DNA of 64,000 bases from Sphingobium naphthae (lineage in GTDB: Bacteria; Pseudomonadota; Alphaproteobacteria; Sphingomonadales; Sphingomonadaceae): contig NZ_JAJGNO010000004.1 in the NCBI RefSeq assembly GCF_020782235.1, positions 248,001 to 312,000 on the forward strand, written 5' to 3'. Shown here in pieces: positions 1 through 8,432 of the stretch. The translations under genes were made by a program, and so were the position numbers. Below the pieces are notes generated by a model, which saw nothing but the letters and a program-made list of their open reading frames with translations, was not told the origin of the DNA and searched no databases. Each line of letters begins with the position of its first letter. Positions within the stretch are counted from its first letter, which is position 1.

Positions 1-522
1 CCGCATGTGCCCGCCGTCCATATGAACACGCGCTATCTGGTGACGACGAAAAGCTGGTTCGGCGGCGGCGCGGACCTCAATCCGCCGCTCCCGCGCGCGG
101 AGGATACGGCGCAGTTCCACGCGGTGCTGAAGGCCGCGTGCGACGCGCATGATCCCGAATATTATGCCCGCTTCAGCCAGTGGGCAGAGGAATATTTCTT
201 CATCCCCCACCGCAATGTCGCGCGCGGGGTCGGCGGCATTTTCTACGATCATCTGGAATGCCCGGACGATGCGGCCTTCGCCGCCAATTTCGCCTTCACG
301 CGCGCGGTGGGCGACGCGTTTCTGGAAGCTTTTCCGCCGATCGTGCGGCGGCGCATGGCCGATCCCTGGACCGACGCCGACTATCGCACCATGCTGGAAT
401 GGCGCGGTCGCTATGCCGAATTCAACCTGGTCCATGATCGCGGCACGCTGTTCGGCCTCAGGACCGGCGGCAATATCGACGCGATCCTGATGAGCCTGCC
501 GCCCATGGCGAGCTGGAGCTGA
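1..522 (+). CDS. hemF: Oxygen-dependent coproporphyrinogen III oxidase (C-terminal part)
   Basis: The reading frame is already open at base 1, so the N-terminal part lies outside the window; about 173 residues remain. The visible segment carries HemF signatures: the WFGGGADLNP block near its start and, near the end, EFNLVHDRGTLFGL followed by an ILMSLPP tail. The family oxidatively decarboxylates two propionates of coproporphyrinogen III to give protoporphyrinogen IX, using O2, in the cytoplasm. The TGA stop is followed four bases later by the GTG start of a GNAT acetyltransferase, so the two are probably co-transcribed. The identification is secure; only completeness is limited. Confidence 0.95.
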   Translation, partial: PHVPAVHMNTRYLVTTKSWFGGGADLNPPLPRAEDTAQFHAVLKAACDAHDPEYYARFSQWAEEYFFIPHRNVARGVGGIFYDHLECPDDAAFAANFAFTRAVGDAFLEAFPPIVRRRMADPWTDADYRTMLEWRGRYAEFNLVHDRGTLFGLRTGGNIDAILMSLPPMASWS

Positions 523-526
523 GACG

Positions 527-1126
527 GTGCCGCTGACCCCGGTCGATCCGAGCATGGTGGCGACGGTGGTCACCCATCTGGAAATGCGCGCGCGACCCCG
601 CCCCGCGCCAATCCCGCCCGCGCCGTTGCGGCTGGTGCGGTGGAAAGCACCGGACGCAGACGCCTATCGCGTCCTGTTCCGCCGCGTCGGCGCGCCCTGG
701 CTGTGGTTTTCGCGGCTGGTGATGCGCGATTCGGAATTGCTGGCGATCATCGGCGACCCGGCCGTGGAGGTCTATGCCGTCACCGATCCGCGCGGCGCGG
801 AAATCGGACTGCTGGAGCTGGATTTCCGCACCCTGCCCGATTGCGAACTGAGCTTCTTCGGCCTTGTCCCCACGCTGACCGGACAGGGCTTTGGCCGCTG
901 GCTGATGGCGAACGCCCTCTCGCTCGCCTGGCGCAAGGGAGTCGAGCGGCTGCGCGTCCACACCTGCACGCTGGACAGCCCGGCGGCGCTCGGCTTCTAC
1001 ATCCGATCAGGCTTCACGCCCTTCGCGCGGGAAGTCGAGACCTTCGCCGATCCGCGCATCGCCGGCATCCTGCCGCGCGACGCCGCGCCGCACGTGCCGC
1101 TGCTCGATCAGTCCGCCGACGCCTGA
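527..1126 (+). CDS. GNAT family N-acetyltransferase
   Basis: A protein of 199 residues with a GNAT fold signature. The acetyl-CoA-binding motif A is visible near residues 107-120 (VPTLTGQGFGRWLM, an R/Q-x-x-G-x-G/A-like loop), followed by the typical LRVHTCTLDSPAALGFY strand-helix in which the conserved Tyr of the C-terminal half sits. The substrate cannot be read from sequence. I chose the GTG start because it follows the hemF stop by four bases; translation is probably coupled to hemF. The 3' end overlaps the convergent membrane-protein gene by 19 bp. Confidence 0.8.
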   Translation: MPLTPVDPSMVATVVTHLEMRARPRPAPIPPAPLRLVRWKAPDADAYRVLFRRVGAPWLWFSRLVMRDSELLAIIGDPAVEVYAVTDPRGAEIGLLELDFRTLPDCELSFFGLVPTLTGQGFGRWLMANALSLAWRKGVERLRVHTCTLDSPAALGFYIRSGFTPFAREVETFADPRIAGILPRDAAPHVPLLDQSADA

Positions 1127-1902
1127 CGATAGAGGCGCGCGAGCATCACCAGCAGATAGACCTGGATCACCGCCGATACCGCGGCGCCTGCGATCCCGCC
1201 CGCCAGCCGCGCGCCTTCCGGCCCGGCGAGCAGCCCGCCCAGCAGCCCGACGATCACCTGCGCCGCCGTGCCCACCAGCGTCGACAGCAGCATCACGATC
1301 AGCAGGAAGCCCAGCAGCCGCCAGAAATGGCCGCGCGTCAGCGACCAGGCGCGCCGCAGCGATTCGATCACGCCCGCCCGGGTGTCGATGACGACGGGAT
1401 TGAGCAGCACCAGCCGCACGCTGACGAAGAAGATGATCACCACCGCCGCCGTGCCGAGCAGCAGCCCCATCACCGCCGCCGCCTGTTGTGACGCAAGCGA
1501 GAAGACCGCGCCCAGGAGCGCGATCAGGACAACGAAAGCGACAATGGCGGCGACCACGAGCAGCGCCGTCCCGATCAGCACCGGCAGCCGCGCGAAGCTG
1601 AGCCGCAGCGCTTCGCCGACGCTGATCCCCGGCCGCAGCGCGAGCGCGAACAGCGCCAGCGATCCGAACCAGATGATGACGATGCCCAGCAGCATCGCGA
1701 GCGCGAAACCCGGCGGCATGACGGGTATGGCGTCCACCTTGGGCTGGGCGAACCAGGCCTGCAGCTCGGGCGGCGTCATTTCCTGGACGATGAGGCCGGG
1801 CAGCGCCACGAACAGCAGGGCCACGGGGAAGAGCAGCGCCGCTTCGCGGGTGATGAAGGCCACCGCTTCCTCCCACGCCTTGCCGATGGAGATATTCGCC
1901 AT
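1108..1902 (-). CDS. Multi-pass membrane protein of unknown function
   Basis: A protein of 264 residues with about five or six hydrophobic segments (roughly residues 22-40, 65-90, 105-135, 137-165, 190-220 and 228-258) rich in Ala, Leu, Val and Ile. A loop of Thr, Arg and Gly residues (SLRRAWSLTRGHFWRLLG) resembles the cytoplasmic loops of glycerophosphoryl diester phosphodiesterase membrane-domain and DUF-type transporter-like proteins, but I do not recognise a specific family. The ATG is preceded by an AGGCAGG stretch. It is transcribed divergently from lipB with about 80 bp between them, and convergently with the GNAT gene. Confidence 0.7.
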   Translation of the reverse strand: MANISIGKAWEEAVAFITREAALLFPVALLFVALPGLIVQEMTPPELQAWFAQPKVDAIPVMPPGFALAMLLGIVIIWFGSLALFALALRPGISVGEALRLSFARLPVLIGTALLVVAAIVAFVVLIALLGAVFSLASQQAAAVMGLLLGTAAVVIIFFVSVRLVLLNPVVIDTRAGVIESLRRAWSLTRGHFWRLLGFLLIVMLLSTLVGTAAQVIVGLLGGLLAGPEGARLAGGIAGAAVSAVIQVYLLVMLARLYRQASAD

Positions 1903-1981
1903 ATCTAAGCTGCCTGCCTCATGAGGGGGAATATGCGGCTGGAGACTTGATCGCTCGCCCGCCTCAAGTCAAGGAAGCGCC

Positions 1982-2677
1982 ATGGTCCACCCCCTCCCCT
2001 TTCCCGATCAGGTCGAATGGCGCGTCGACGCCGCGCCGGTCGATTATCCGCAGGCGCTGGCCGACATGGAGGCGCGCGCCGCCGCGATCGTCACCGGGGA
2101 CGCGCGCGAGCGGGTGTGGCTGCTGGAACATCCGCCGCTCTATACCGCCGGGACCAGCGCCGATCCGGCCGAGCTGATCGATCCGCGCTTTCCCGTCCAT
2201 GATGCCGGGCGCGGCGGGCGCTACACCTATCATGGGCCGGGGCAGCGGATCGGCTATCTGAACATCGACCTGGCGCAGCGAGGCAAGGATGTCCGCAACT
2301 TCGTCCATCATCTGGAAGGATGGATGATCGCGGCGCTGGGCGACTTGGGCGTTGCGGCGCGGCGGGCGGAGGGGCGGATCGGCATCTGGACCGACGATCC
2401 CCGGGGCCGGGAAGCGAAGATCGGCGCGCTCGGCATCCGGGTGCGGCGCTGGGTGACGCTGCATGGCTTTTCGATCAACGTTGATCCCGACCTGTCGCAT
2501 TTCGGGGGCATCGTGCCCTGCGGCATCAGCGACTATCCGGTGACCAGCATCGCGGCGCTGGGCGCAAACCCGTCCATGGCCGCGCTCGACGCCGCGCTGA
2601 AGGCGCATTTCCCGGCCTTTCTCAGCCGCTTGGCGCGCTGCGGCTCGGGGCTTGAGCAATGCGGGTCCGCCCGCTAG
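1982..2677 (+). CDS. lipB: Octanoyl-[ACP]:protein N-octanoyltransferase LipB
   Basis: LipB moves octanoyl groups from acyl carrier protein to lipoyl domains, the first step of lipoate cofactor assembly, in the cytoplasm. The 231-residue protein shows the family blocks: [12 protein letters not shown] at residues 77-88, the catalytic Lys146 in [10 protein letters not shown], and the catalytic Cys180 in [14 protein letters not shown]. The length is normal for the family (about 210-240). The start is supported by an AAGGA ribosome-binding site a few bases upstream. The gene stands alone, divergent from a membrane-protein gene and followed by a small lipoprotein gene; lipA is not in the window. 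Confidence 0.95.
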   Translation: MVHPLPFPDQVEWRVDAAPVDYPQALADMEARAAAIVTGDARERVWLLEHPPLYTAGTSADPAELIDPRFPVHDAGRGGRYTYHGPGQRIGYLNIDLAQRGKDVRNFVHHLEGWMIAALGDLGVAARRAEGRIGIWTDDPRGREAKIGALGIRVRRWVTLHGFSINVDPDLSHFGGIVPCGISDYPVTSIAALGANPSMAALDAALKAHFPAFLSRLARCGSGLEQCGSAR

Positions 2678-2737
2678 GGTCCTGCGCTTCACCGGCGGGG
2701 GGCTGCCGGGTATCGACGCGACTTCAAGGAGACCCGG

Positions 2738-3019
2738 ATGCGCGTGAATGCATGGATCGTCGGCACGGCAGCCTTGCTGTCCCTCACCGCCTGCGGGGGC
2801 GCGGACAAGGGCGGCAACAGCGTGCAGATGAAGGATATGGAAGTGGTCGACGGCACCGCGACTGACGCGATGACCGACCTGGACGGCGTGCAGAGCGAAG
2901 GCACCGCCATCGCTCTGCCCGACGCCAACGCCGCCGGCAATGACAGCGCCGCCGCCAGCGACGCGCGCCCTGCGACGCCCGCGCCGGCCGAAGATGCCGA
3001 AGTGGTCGCGGATCAATAG
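2738..3019 (+). CDS. Small putative lipoprotein
   Basis: A protein of 93 residues beginning with a lipoprotein signal peptide: a short positive N-terminus, a hydrophobic stretch, and a lipobox LTAC ending at about Cys19. The mature part is Asp/Ala/Gly-rich and acidic, with no recognisable domain, and looks like a disordered, surface-anchored peptide. An AAGGAGA ribosome-binding site stands just before the ATG. No family is recognised. It lies between lipB and another secreted protein gene on the same strand. Confidence 0.7.
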   Translation: MRVNAWIVGTAALLSLTACGGADKGGNSVQMKDMEVVDGTATDAMTDLDGVQSEGTAIALPDANAAGNDSAAASDARPATPAPAEDAEVVADQ

Positions 3020-3103
3020 GACGCCGCGGTTCGGCAATGCTATAGCGCGCATGATCATGGCTTGGGGATGCGCCGCGCCGCATCCTGTGGGAAAGGTTTG
3101 ACG

Positions 3104-3796
3104 ATGAGCTTCCGTTTCGCCCTGCGCACCACTTTGTGGGGTCTGTCTGTCATCCTGGCGCCGCTCGCCGCGCAACCGGCCGCCGCGCAATTCTACTGGT
3201 CGCCGCCCGACATGAGCGCGCCGGCCTTCACCGACGGCAATGCCGCGATCGCGCTCGGCCTGCCCGGCGCCACGGCGGAGGAGATCAAGGCGGGGCTCGC
3301 CTGGAACCTGCGCGCCGCGCTCAATGTCGCGGCGCTGCAGTGCCAGTTCGAACCGACATTGCTGACGGTTGATAATTACAACGCCATGATCGCGCATCAT
3401 GACGCGGAACTGGACGCGGCGCAGACGACGCTCCTGTCCTATTTCCAGCGCACCGCCGGCAAGGGCCGCGCCGGTCAGTCCGCCGCGGACATGTACAATA
3501 CCCGCATCTATTCGGGCTATTCGACCGTGCAGGCGCAAAAGGGCTTCTGCCAGGAAGCGGGCATCGTCGGCCGCCAGGCGATCTTCGCCGACCGCGGCAC
3601 GCTGGCCGAGGTCGCGCGCGCCGGCCTGGCCTCGATCAAGAAGTCGCTGATCCAGGCGGGCGAGCAATATTATGGCATGCCCGGCGACGATTATGCGGTG
3701 GCCCTGCCATCCTTCGACCCCAAATGCTGGAAGAAGGGCGTGCTGGAGCCGGTCTGCCACCAGGCCTATAATGAGAAGATCGGGGTGAAGCCCTGA
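3104..3796 (+). CDS. Secreted protein of unknown function
   Basis: A protein of 230 residues with a Sec signal peptide: hydrophobic core LWGLSVILAPLAA followed by an AAAQ-type signal peptidase site near residue 28. The mature part contains several Cys residues (in AALQCQFEP, GFCQEAG, PKCWKK and PVCHQAY) that could form disulfides in the periplasm. I chose ATG 3104 over an upstream in-frame ATG at 3062 because GAAAGG lies at proper spacing before it and the signal peptide begins directly there. I do not recognise the family; context gives no functional hint. Confidence 0.75.
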   Translation: MSFRFALRTTLWGLSVILAPLAAQPAAAQFYWSPPDMSAPAFTDGNAAIALGLPGATAEEIKAGLAWNLRAALNVAALQCQFEPTLLTVDNYNAMIAHHDAELDAAQTTLLSYFQRTAGKGRAGQSAADMYNTRIYSGYSTVQAQKGFCQEAGIVGRQAIFADRGTLAEVARAGLASIKKSLIQAGEQYYGMPGDDYAVALPSFDPKCWKKGVLEPVCHQAYNEKIGVKP

Positions 3797-4037
3797 GCAT
3801 CGCCCGAAGGCGGTGGCGCGAGGCGCCCGCTGACGGTTTCAGGCTCGTCTTATGGTCGTCACTCCGGCGATGAGCGGGGGCCCCGCTGTTCCTGTCGAAG
3901 AGATGAGCGGGATGCCGGGTCAAGCCCGGCATGACGACGTATCCGATGGTCGCCTAGGGCCGGTCGTGGAGGCGGTGAACTCTCCTGGCCTCTCGGGGAG
4001 AATGTCTGGATGCGACCAACGGCGGCCGCAAAACCCT

Positions 4038-4162
4038 CATCCTCCCCTGGCAGGGGAGGTGGCTGGCCAAAGGCCAGACGGAGGGGTGTCCCGCTATCGT
4101 GAGGGTGACACCCCTCCGTCATGCGCTCCGCGCGCGACACCTCCCCTTCAAGGGGAGGATGG
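4038..4162. repeat. Compound palindromic repeat, copy 1
   Basis: The outer arms pair CATCCTCCCC...GGGGAGGTG with CACCTCCCC...GGGGAGGATG. The inner arms GACGGAGGGGTGTC and GACACCCCTCCGTC are perfect inverted copies. The same architecture and near-identical arm sequences recur at 50511-50634, so this is a dispersed intergenic repeat family that could form a long cruciform or RNA hairpin. Confidence 0.75.
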
Positions 4163-4180
4163 CTGAAAACTACCCCTCTC

Positions 4181-4371
4181 CGTCATTCCCGCGCAGGCGG
4201 GAATCCAACTCTCTACCGCGTCGACGCCAGAATTTTGAGCGTCGGATGTCAAGCTATACCCGCTACTCCGGCGCTCCGAGGTGATCAGCAAACCAATATC
4301 GACACTTAGTTCTGACTCGCTGGCCTCTGCCGGGCATGCGCGATGCACCCCCGCCTGCGCGGGGAATGACG
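4181..4371. repeat. Intergenic repeat with GTCATTCCCGCG inverted ends
   Basis: The left end CGTCATTCCCGCGCAGGCGG and the right end CCGCCTGCGCGGGGAATGACG are inverted copies differing by about one base, enclosing about 150 bp of lower-GC sequence. Related ends occur at 49559-49664 and 50317-50400, showing a dispersed family. Confidence 0.6.
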
Positions 4372-4406
4372 GGAGGCAGCGCAGCCAACCCGCCCGGCCT
4401 CAAGCC

Positions 4407-5054
4407 TTATCGCAACCCCAGATATTTATGCGCCTGCACGGTCAGGCGCCATTGCGGGCGGTCCAGGACCAGGGCGATGGCGGCGCGGGCGTTGTCGGGG
4501 GCATGGGCGTCGTCGAGGGGCTGGATCAGGTGATGGTCGAAGGCCCAGCCGGCCATGGCGTCGACGTCGGCCACGCTGTGACCACCGCCCGGCTGCGGCC
4601 AGACGAGCTTCAGTTCATGGCCAGACCGCTGCACCACGTCGCTGCCGGCCTTGGGACTGATGCAGATCCAGTCGATGCCGGGATGGGCGGGCAAGGTGCC
4701 GTTGCTTTCGATGGCGATGGTGAAGCCGCGATCATGCAGCGCATCGACCAGGGCATCGTCCACCTGCAGCATCGGCTCGCCGCCGGTCAGCACGATGTAG
4801 CGCCCCTCCACCCCTTCGCCCCAGAAGCCGAGCGCGGCGTCGGCCAGCCTGTCGGCGTCGGCAAACTTGCCGCCGCGAAGGCCATCGGTGCCGACGAAAT
4901 CCGTGTCGCAGAAGCGGCAGACGGCGGTGGCCCGGTCCTGCTCGCGCCCGCTCCACAAATTGCAGCCGGCAAAGCGCAGGAACACGGCGCGCCGCCCGGC
5001 CTGCACCCCTTCCCCCTGCAGGGTCAGGAACATTTCCTTGACCGCATAACTCAT
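4407..5054 (-). CDS. queE: 7-carboxy-7-deazaguanine synthase (radical SAM)
   Basis: QueE rearranges 6-carboxytetrahydropterin to 7-carboxy-7-deazaguanine for queuosine or deazaguanine DNA modification. The 215-residue protein has the N-terminal QGEG motif and a variant cluster-binding motif: Cys31, Cys46 and Cys49, i.e. C-x14-C-x2-C instead of the usual C-x3-C-x2-C. This long insertion is known in one QueE subgroup (for example Burkholderia). The SAM-binding TGGEP motif follows. The start is three bases after the queC stop, so the two form an operon making preQ0. Confidence 0.93.
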   Translation of the reverse strand: MSYAVKEMFLTLQGEGVQAGRRAVFLRFAGCNLWSGREQDRATAVCRFCDTDFVGTDGLRGGKFADADRLADAALGFWGEGVEGRYIVLTGGEPMLQVDDALVDALHDRGFTIAIESNGTLPAHPGIDWICISPKAGSDVVQRSGHELKLVWPQPGGGHSVADVDAMAGWAFDHHLIQPLDDAHAPDNARAAIALVLDRPQWRLTVQAHKYLGLR

Positions 5055-5057
5055 CGG

Positions 5058-5759
5058 TTATGCCTTGGGCGGCTGCACGGCATAGATGGTGGGATCGACC
5101 AGGCCCGCTTCGGCAAAGCCCTTGGAGCGCAGGCGGCAGCTGTCGCACAGGCCGCAATGCTTGCCGTCGGCCGTTGGATCATAGCAGGACCAGCTGATCC
5201 CCGCGTCGAGGCCCAGCCGGTCGGCCTCCCGCGCGATGTCCGCCTTGGTCATATATTGCAGCGGCGTGTTGATGCGGATCGGCCGCCCTTCCACCCCCGC
5301 CTTGGTGGCGAGCGTCGCCATCGTCTGGAAGGCGTCGATGAATTCGGGCCGGCAATCGGGATAGCCCGAATAGTCGAGCGCATTGACGCCGATGAAGATG
5401 TCGCTCGCGCCCGCCACTTCGGCCAGCCCCAGCGTCAGCGACAGGAAGATGGTGTTGCGCGCGGGCACATAGGTGATCGGTATCTCTTCGCCCACGCCGC
5501 CCTTGGGCACGGCGATGTCGGCGGTCAGCGCCGAACCGCCGAACGCCGTCAGGTCGAGCGGCAGGACGATATGGCGGATGGCGTTGAGCGACTGCGCGAC
5601 CCGGGCGGCGGCGTTCAGTTCGACGCGATGGCGCTGGTTATAGTCGATCGACAGGGCGAAGATGCGATAGCCCGCTTCGCGCGCCAGTGCGCCCGCGACC
5701 ATGGAATCGAGCCCGCCCGAAAGCAGGACGACAGCGAATTTTCCTTCATTGGCAACCAT
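5058..5759 (-). CDS. queC: 7-cyano-7-deazaguanine (preQ0) synthase
   Basis: QueC turns 7-carboxy-7-deazaguanine into preQ0 using ATP and ammonia, the step after QueE. The 233-residue protein carries the PP-loop ATP motif SGGLDS at residues 14-19, and a C-terminal zinc-binding cluster with Cys residues in SCYDPT, HCGLC and DSCRLR near residues 190-215. The length matches the family. It is directly followed by queE with a three-base gap. QueD and QueF are not in the window. Confidence 0.95.
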   Translation of the reverse strand: MVANEGKFAVVLLSGGLDSMVAGALAREAGYRIFALSIDYNQRHRVELNAAARVAQSLNAIRHIVLPLDLTAFGGSALTADIAVPKGGVGEEIPITYVPARNTIFLSLTLGLAEVAGASDIFIGVNALDYSGYPDCRPEFIDAFQTMATLATKAGVEGRPIRINTPLQYMTKADIAREADRLGLDAGISWSCYDPTADGKHCGLCDSCRLRSKGFAEAGLVDPTIYAVQPPKA

Positions 5760-5811
5760 GGCTTCGCGCTACGCCTCCCGGCGCGCGAGCGCAAGCGAGC
5801 GCACGGCACGG

Positions 5812-6237
5812 TCAGGGACGGCAGGGGCCAAGGCGGCGACCCTCCGCATCAAAGGCGAAGGGCGCGCCATCGGCGATGCCCTGCGAGCGGATCTGCACCA
5901 GGCGCACGGTCTCGACGCGCAGGTCGGTGCGGCCATTGCCGGCGGCGGCGCAATCATAGGTGACCGACAGCGCATGGGGCGTATCGGCGACGGTGAAGCT
6001 GGGGCAAAGCGCCCTGCCATGCCGCAGCTGCAGCAGCTGGCGCAGGTCGCTGATGCAGAGCCGGCGCGTCTGTGCATCCTCGCCGCGGCCGCGCACTTCC
6101 CATTCGCCCGGCTGCAGCGCGCGCAGAGCCTGAGCGCCGGGCGCGCGCCGTTCGGCCGGCGGGGCCGTGTGGGCGATGCTCGCCGCACCGATCAACGCTG
6201 TCGCGGCGCAGAGCGCGCGCAATCCTGCCTTCGTCAT
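5812..6237 (-). CDS. Secreted DUF3617-like protein
   Basis: From the ATG at 6237 the protein has 141 residues and a signal peptide (MTKAGLRALCAATALIGAAS... with a THTAPPA-like cleavage region). The mature part starts with LQPGEWEVRG, a PG-x-WE pattern typical of DUF3617 periplasmic proteins, and has four Cys residues (RLCIS, ALCPS, YDCAA, LGPC) that could form two disulfides. The frame extends upstream to 6306, but that extension has no signal-like sequence. It lies 52 bp before queC on the same strand; a functional link is not evident. Confidence 0.6.
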   Translation of the reverse strand: MTKAGLRALCAATALIGAASIAHTAPPAERRAPGAQALRALQPGEWEVRGRGEDAQTRRLCISDLRQLLQLRHGRALCPSFTVADTPHALSVTYDCAAAGNGRTDLRVETVRLVQIRSQGIADGAPFAFDAEGRRLGPCRP

Positions 6238-6352
6238 GATCCAGCTCGAGTCCATGGGAGAATGACTCCCGCCTTGCCGACCAATTGCGGCAATTTCATA
6301 GCGCAAAAGCCACAGCCGGCCTCAATTCACCCTGGCGGCCGATGGCGGCGCC

Positions 6353-7261
6353 TCAATGGGTGGCGAAACTGTCCAGCGCCAGCGGGAAGATGCGCGAGCA
6401 GAAGGCGCAATCGACGCCGATCACGCCATCGTCCCCCGCCATCTCCGCTCGCTCTTCCGACGAGAAGCGACCGATGACATCGCGGATATGCGTGAGGTCG
6501 CAGCGGCACCCCTTGGCCAGCGGCGCGGCCTCGGTGACGCGCACCTCCTCCTCTTCATGGAAGAGACGCCAGAGGATGTCGGCCAGCGGCAGCGCCGCAT
6601 CGGTGAGTTCGTCCGCGCGCAGCGTTTCGGCCAGCACCTGCACATGTTCCCATTCGGGATGGTCGTGGCGCACATGCAGCCGCTCGCGCCCCACCTCGCC
6701 CTCGGGCAGATGCTGGAGCAGCAGCCCGGCCGCCACGCAGCCTTCGCCCGCGTCATGGCGCGTCGCGATGCGGATGACGCTGGGGATCTGTTCGGACTGG
6801 AAGAAATAATGTTCGGCCGCATCGGCCAGCGATTCGCCCTCCAGCGGCACGATGCCCTGATAGCGCTCGCCGGTTTCGGCAAGGTCGAAGGTGATGGCGA
6901 GATAGCCCTTGCCGAACAGGCCGAACAAGGATGGGTCAGGCCCGAGTTCGGCCAGGCGGTCGGCGTCGAACTTGGCATAGCCGCGCAGGTCGCCATCCTT
7001 ATAGTCGGCGACGAGCAGGCCGATGACGCCATTTTCGGTCTGCGCCTGCAGCGTCAGCTGCCCGCCCTCCTGCTTGAGCGTGCTGCCGAGCAGCGCGGCC
7101 AGCACCAGCGCGGAAGCCAGCGTCCGCTCGATCGCAGGGGGATAGGCATGGGCGGCGAGCACGGCGTCGAGCACCGGACCCAGCCGCACGAGGCGGCCAC
7201 GCGCATGGCGTTGCGTGATGGTGAAGCCAATGGCTTGGTCGAGATTGGCGGCAGGCGTCAA
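6353..7261 (-). CDS. hslO: Redox-regulated chaperone Hsp33
   Basis: Hsp33 is a cytoplasmic holdase activated by oxidation of a C-terminal zinc centre. The zinc cysteines are visible as GCRCD and, about 40 residues later, DCAFC. Length is about 302 residues from TTG 7261, close to the family (about 290). That TTG follows a GGAG ribosome-binding site at seven bases; an upstream ATG at 7312 would add an Arg-rich N-terminus without a good site, so I prefer the TTG, though 7312 is possible. The gene follows argF, a common alphaproteobacterial arrangement. Confidence 0.9.
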   Translation of the reverse strand: MTPAANLDQAIGFTITQRHARGRLVRLGPVLDAVLAAHAYPPAIERTLASALVLAALLGSTLKQEGGQLTLQAQTENGVIGLLVADYKDGDLRGYAKFDADRLAELGPDPSLFGLFGKGYLAITFDLAETGERYQGIVPLEGESLADAAEHYFFQSEQIPSVIRIATRHDAGEGCVAAGLLLQHLPEGEVGRERLHVRHDHPEWEHVQVLAETLRADELTDAALPLADILWRLFHEEEEVRVTEAAPLAKGCRCDLTHIRDVIGRFSSEERAEMAGDDGVIGVDCAFCSRIFPLALDSFATH

Positions 7262-7358
7262 AACTATGCTCCGGCGGCCGGCGCGCGAACGCCGGGGACA
7301 AGGGTTCAGCATCCAGCGATGCGGGCAGGCCGCCTAGATAGGAAGCCCGCCCGGAAAC

Positions 7359-8288
7359 TCAACCAAGCCGGCCCAGCGCCCAGAGCAGCACCGATTTCTG
7401 GGCATGGATGCGGTTTTCCGCCTCGTCCCAGATCAGCGATCGCGGGCCGTCGATCACCTCCGGCACCACTTCCTCGCCGCGATGGGCGGGCAGGCAATGG
7501 AGGAATTTGGCGCCCGGCCTGGCCCCTTCCATCAGCGCCGGCGTCACCTGGAACGGCATCATCGCCGCCAGCTTCTCGTCGGCATGGGCCTGCCCCATGG
7601 AAATCCAGGTGTCGGTGACGACCACGTCCGCGCCCGCCACCGCCTCGCGCGCGTCGCGCGTCAGGGTGATGGTCGATCCCGCCGCCTGCGCCGCTTCGGC
7701 GAAGCGCGGATCGGGATCATAGCCATGGGGAATGCCCATGCGCACGTCGAAGCGCATCAGCCCGGCGGCCTCGACGATGGAATGGAGGACATTGTTGCCA
7801 TCGCCCAGCCACGCCCATTGGCTGCCCGGCAACGCCAGTCCATGCTCCACCACGGTCAGCAGGTCCGCGACGATCTGGCAGGGATGGGAAAGATCGGTCA
7901 GGCCATTGATGACCGGGACGGTCGCATAATGCGCCATTTCCTCGATCTTGGCATGATCGTCGGTGCGGATCATGATCGCGTCCACCATGCGCGATAGCAC
8001 GCGCGCGGTGTCGGCGATGCTTTCGCCGCGGCCCAGCTGGCTGGTCGCGCCATCCAGGATCAGCGACGTGCCGCCCAGCTGCCGGATCGCCATGTCGAAG
8101 CTGACGCGGGTGCGGGTCGAGTTTTTCTCGAAGATCATCGCCAGCGTATGGCCGGCCAGCGGCGCATCGGCGTCCGCCTGCCCCTTGGGCTTGCCCGCCC
8201 GCGCGGCCTTGCGGTCGATGGCGTCGGCGATCATCGCGGCGATCGCGTCGCCGCCGGCATCGGAGAGATTCAGGAAATGCTTGGTCAT
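7359..8288 (-). CDS. argF: Ornithine carbamoyltransferase
   Basis: ArgF makes citrulline from ornithine and carbamoyl phosphate in arginine biosynthesis. The 309-residue protein has the carbamoyl-phosphate motif STRTR at residues 57-61, the DLSHPCQ block, and the C-terminal HCLPAHRG motif with the catalytic Cys for ornithine. The length is typical. It is downstream of argD and upstream of hslO on the same strand; the spacer to argD is occupied by a large inverted repeat that may uncouple the two. Confidence 0.97.
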   Translation of the reverse strand: MTKHFLNLSDAGGDAIAAMIADAIDRKAARAGKPKGQADADAPLAGHTLAMIFEKNSTRTRVSFDMAIRQLGGTSLILDGATSQLGRGESIADTARVLSRMVDAIMIRTDDHAKIEEMAHYATVPVINGLTDLSHPCQIVADLLTVVEHGLALPGSQWAWLGDGNNVLHSIVEAAGLMRFDVRMGIPHGYDPDPRFAEAAQAAGSTITLTRDAREAVAGADVVVTDTWISMGQAHADEKLAAMMPFQVTPALMEGARPGAKFLHCLPAHRGEEVVPEVIDGPRSLIWDEAENRIHAQKSVLLWALGRLG

Positions 8289-8307
8289 TGGGTTTCCCCT
8301 TTCAACC

Positions 8308-8423
8308 CCGTTCGTGCTGAGCAGGGATTGAGCAAAGTCGAACGCCCGTATCGAAGCATCCGCGCTAACCCAATCCTTCGATACGCCGTTTCGACAAGCG
8401 CAATGGCTACTCAGGACGAACGG
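8308..8423. repeat. Long imperfect inverted repeat in the argD-argF spacer
   Basis: The left arm begins CCGTTCGTGCTGAGCAGG and runs about 50 bp to CGTATCGAAG. The right arm is its reverse complement with scattered mismatches, ending CTCAGGACGAACGG. It fills nearly all of the 144 bp between argD and argF. Transcribed, it would make a long hairpin; it resembles dispersed intergenic repeats common in sphingomonads (from memory, not searched). Confidence 0.7.
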
Positions 8424-8432
8424 TCATAGTGT

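Larger units (their letters stand above)
3797..4406. other. Intergenic stretch filled with dispersed palindromic repeats
   Basis: About 610 bases without a convincing gene. From left to right it holds a short perfect hairpin (3912-3932, ATGCCGGG/CCCGGCAT, loop TCAAG), a long compound palindrome (4038-4162) and an element with inverted ends related to GTCATTCCCGCG (4181-4371). Short open frames here are low-complexity products of the repeats. It separates the secreted-protein gene from the convergent queE. Confidence 0.7.
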
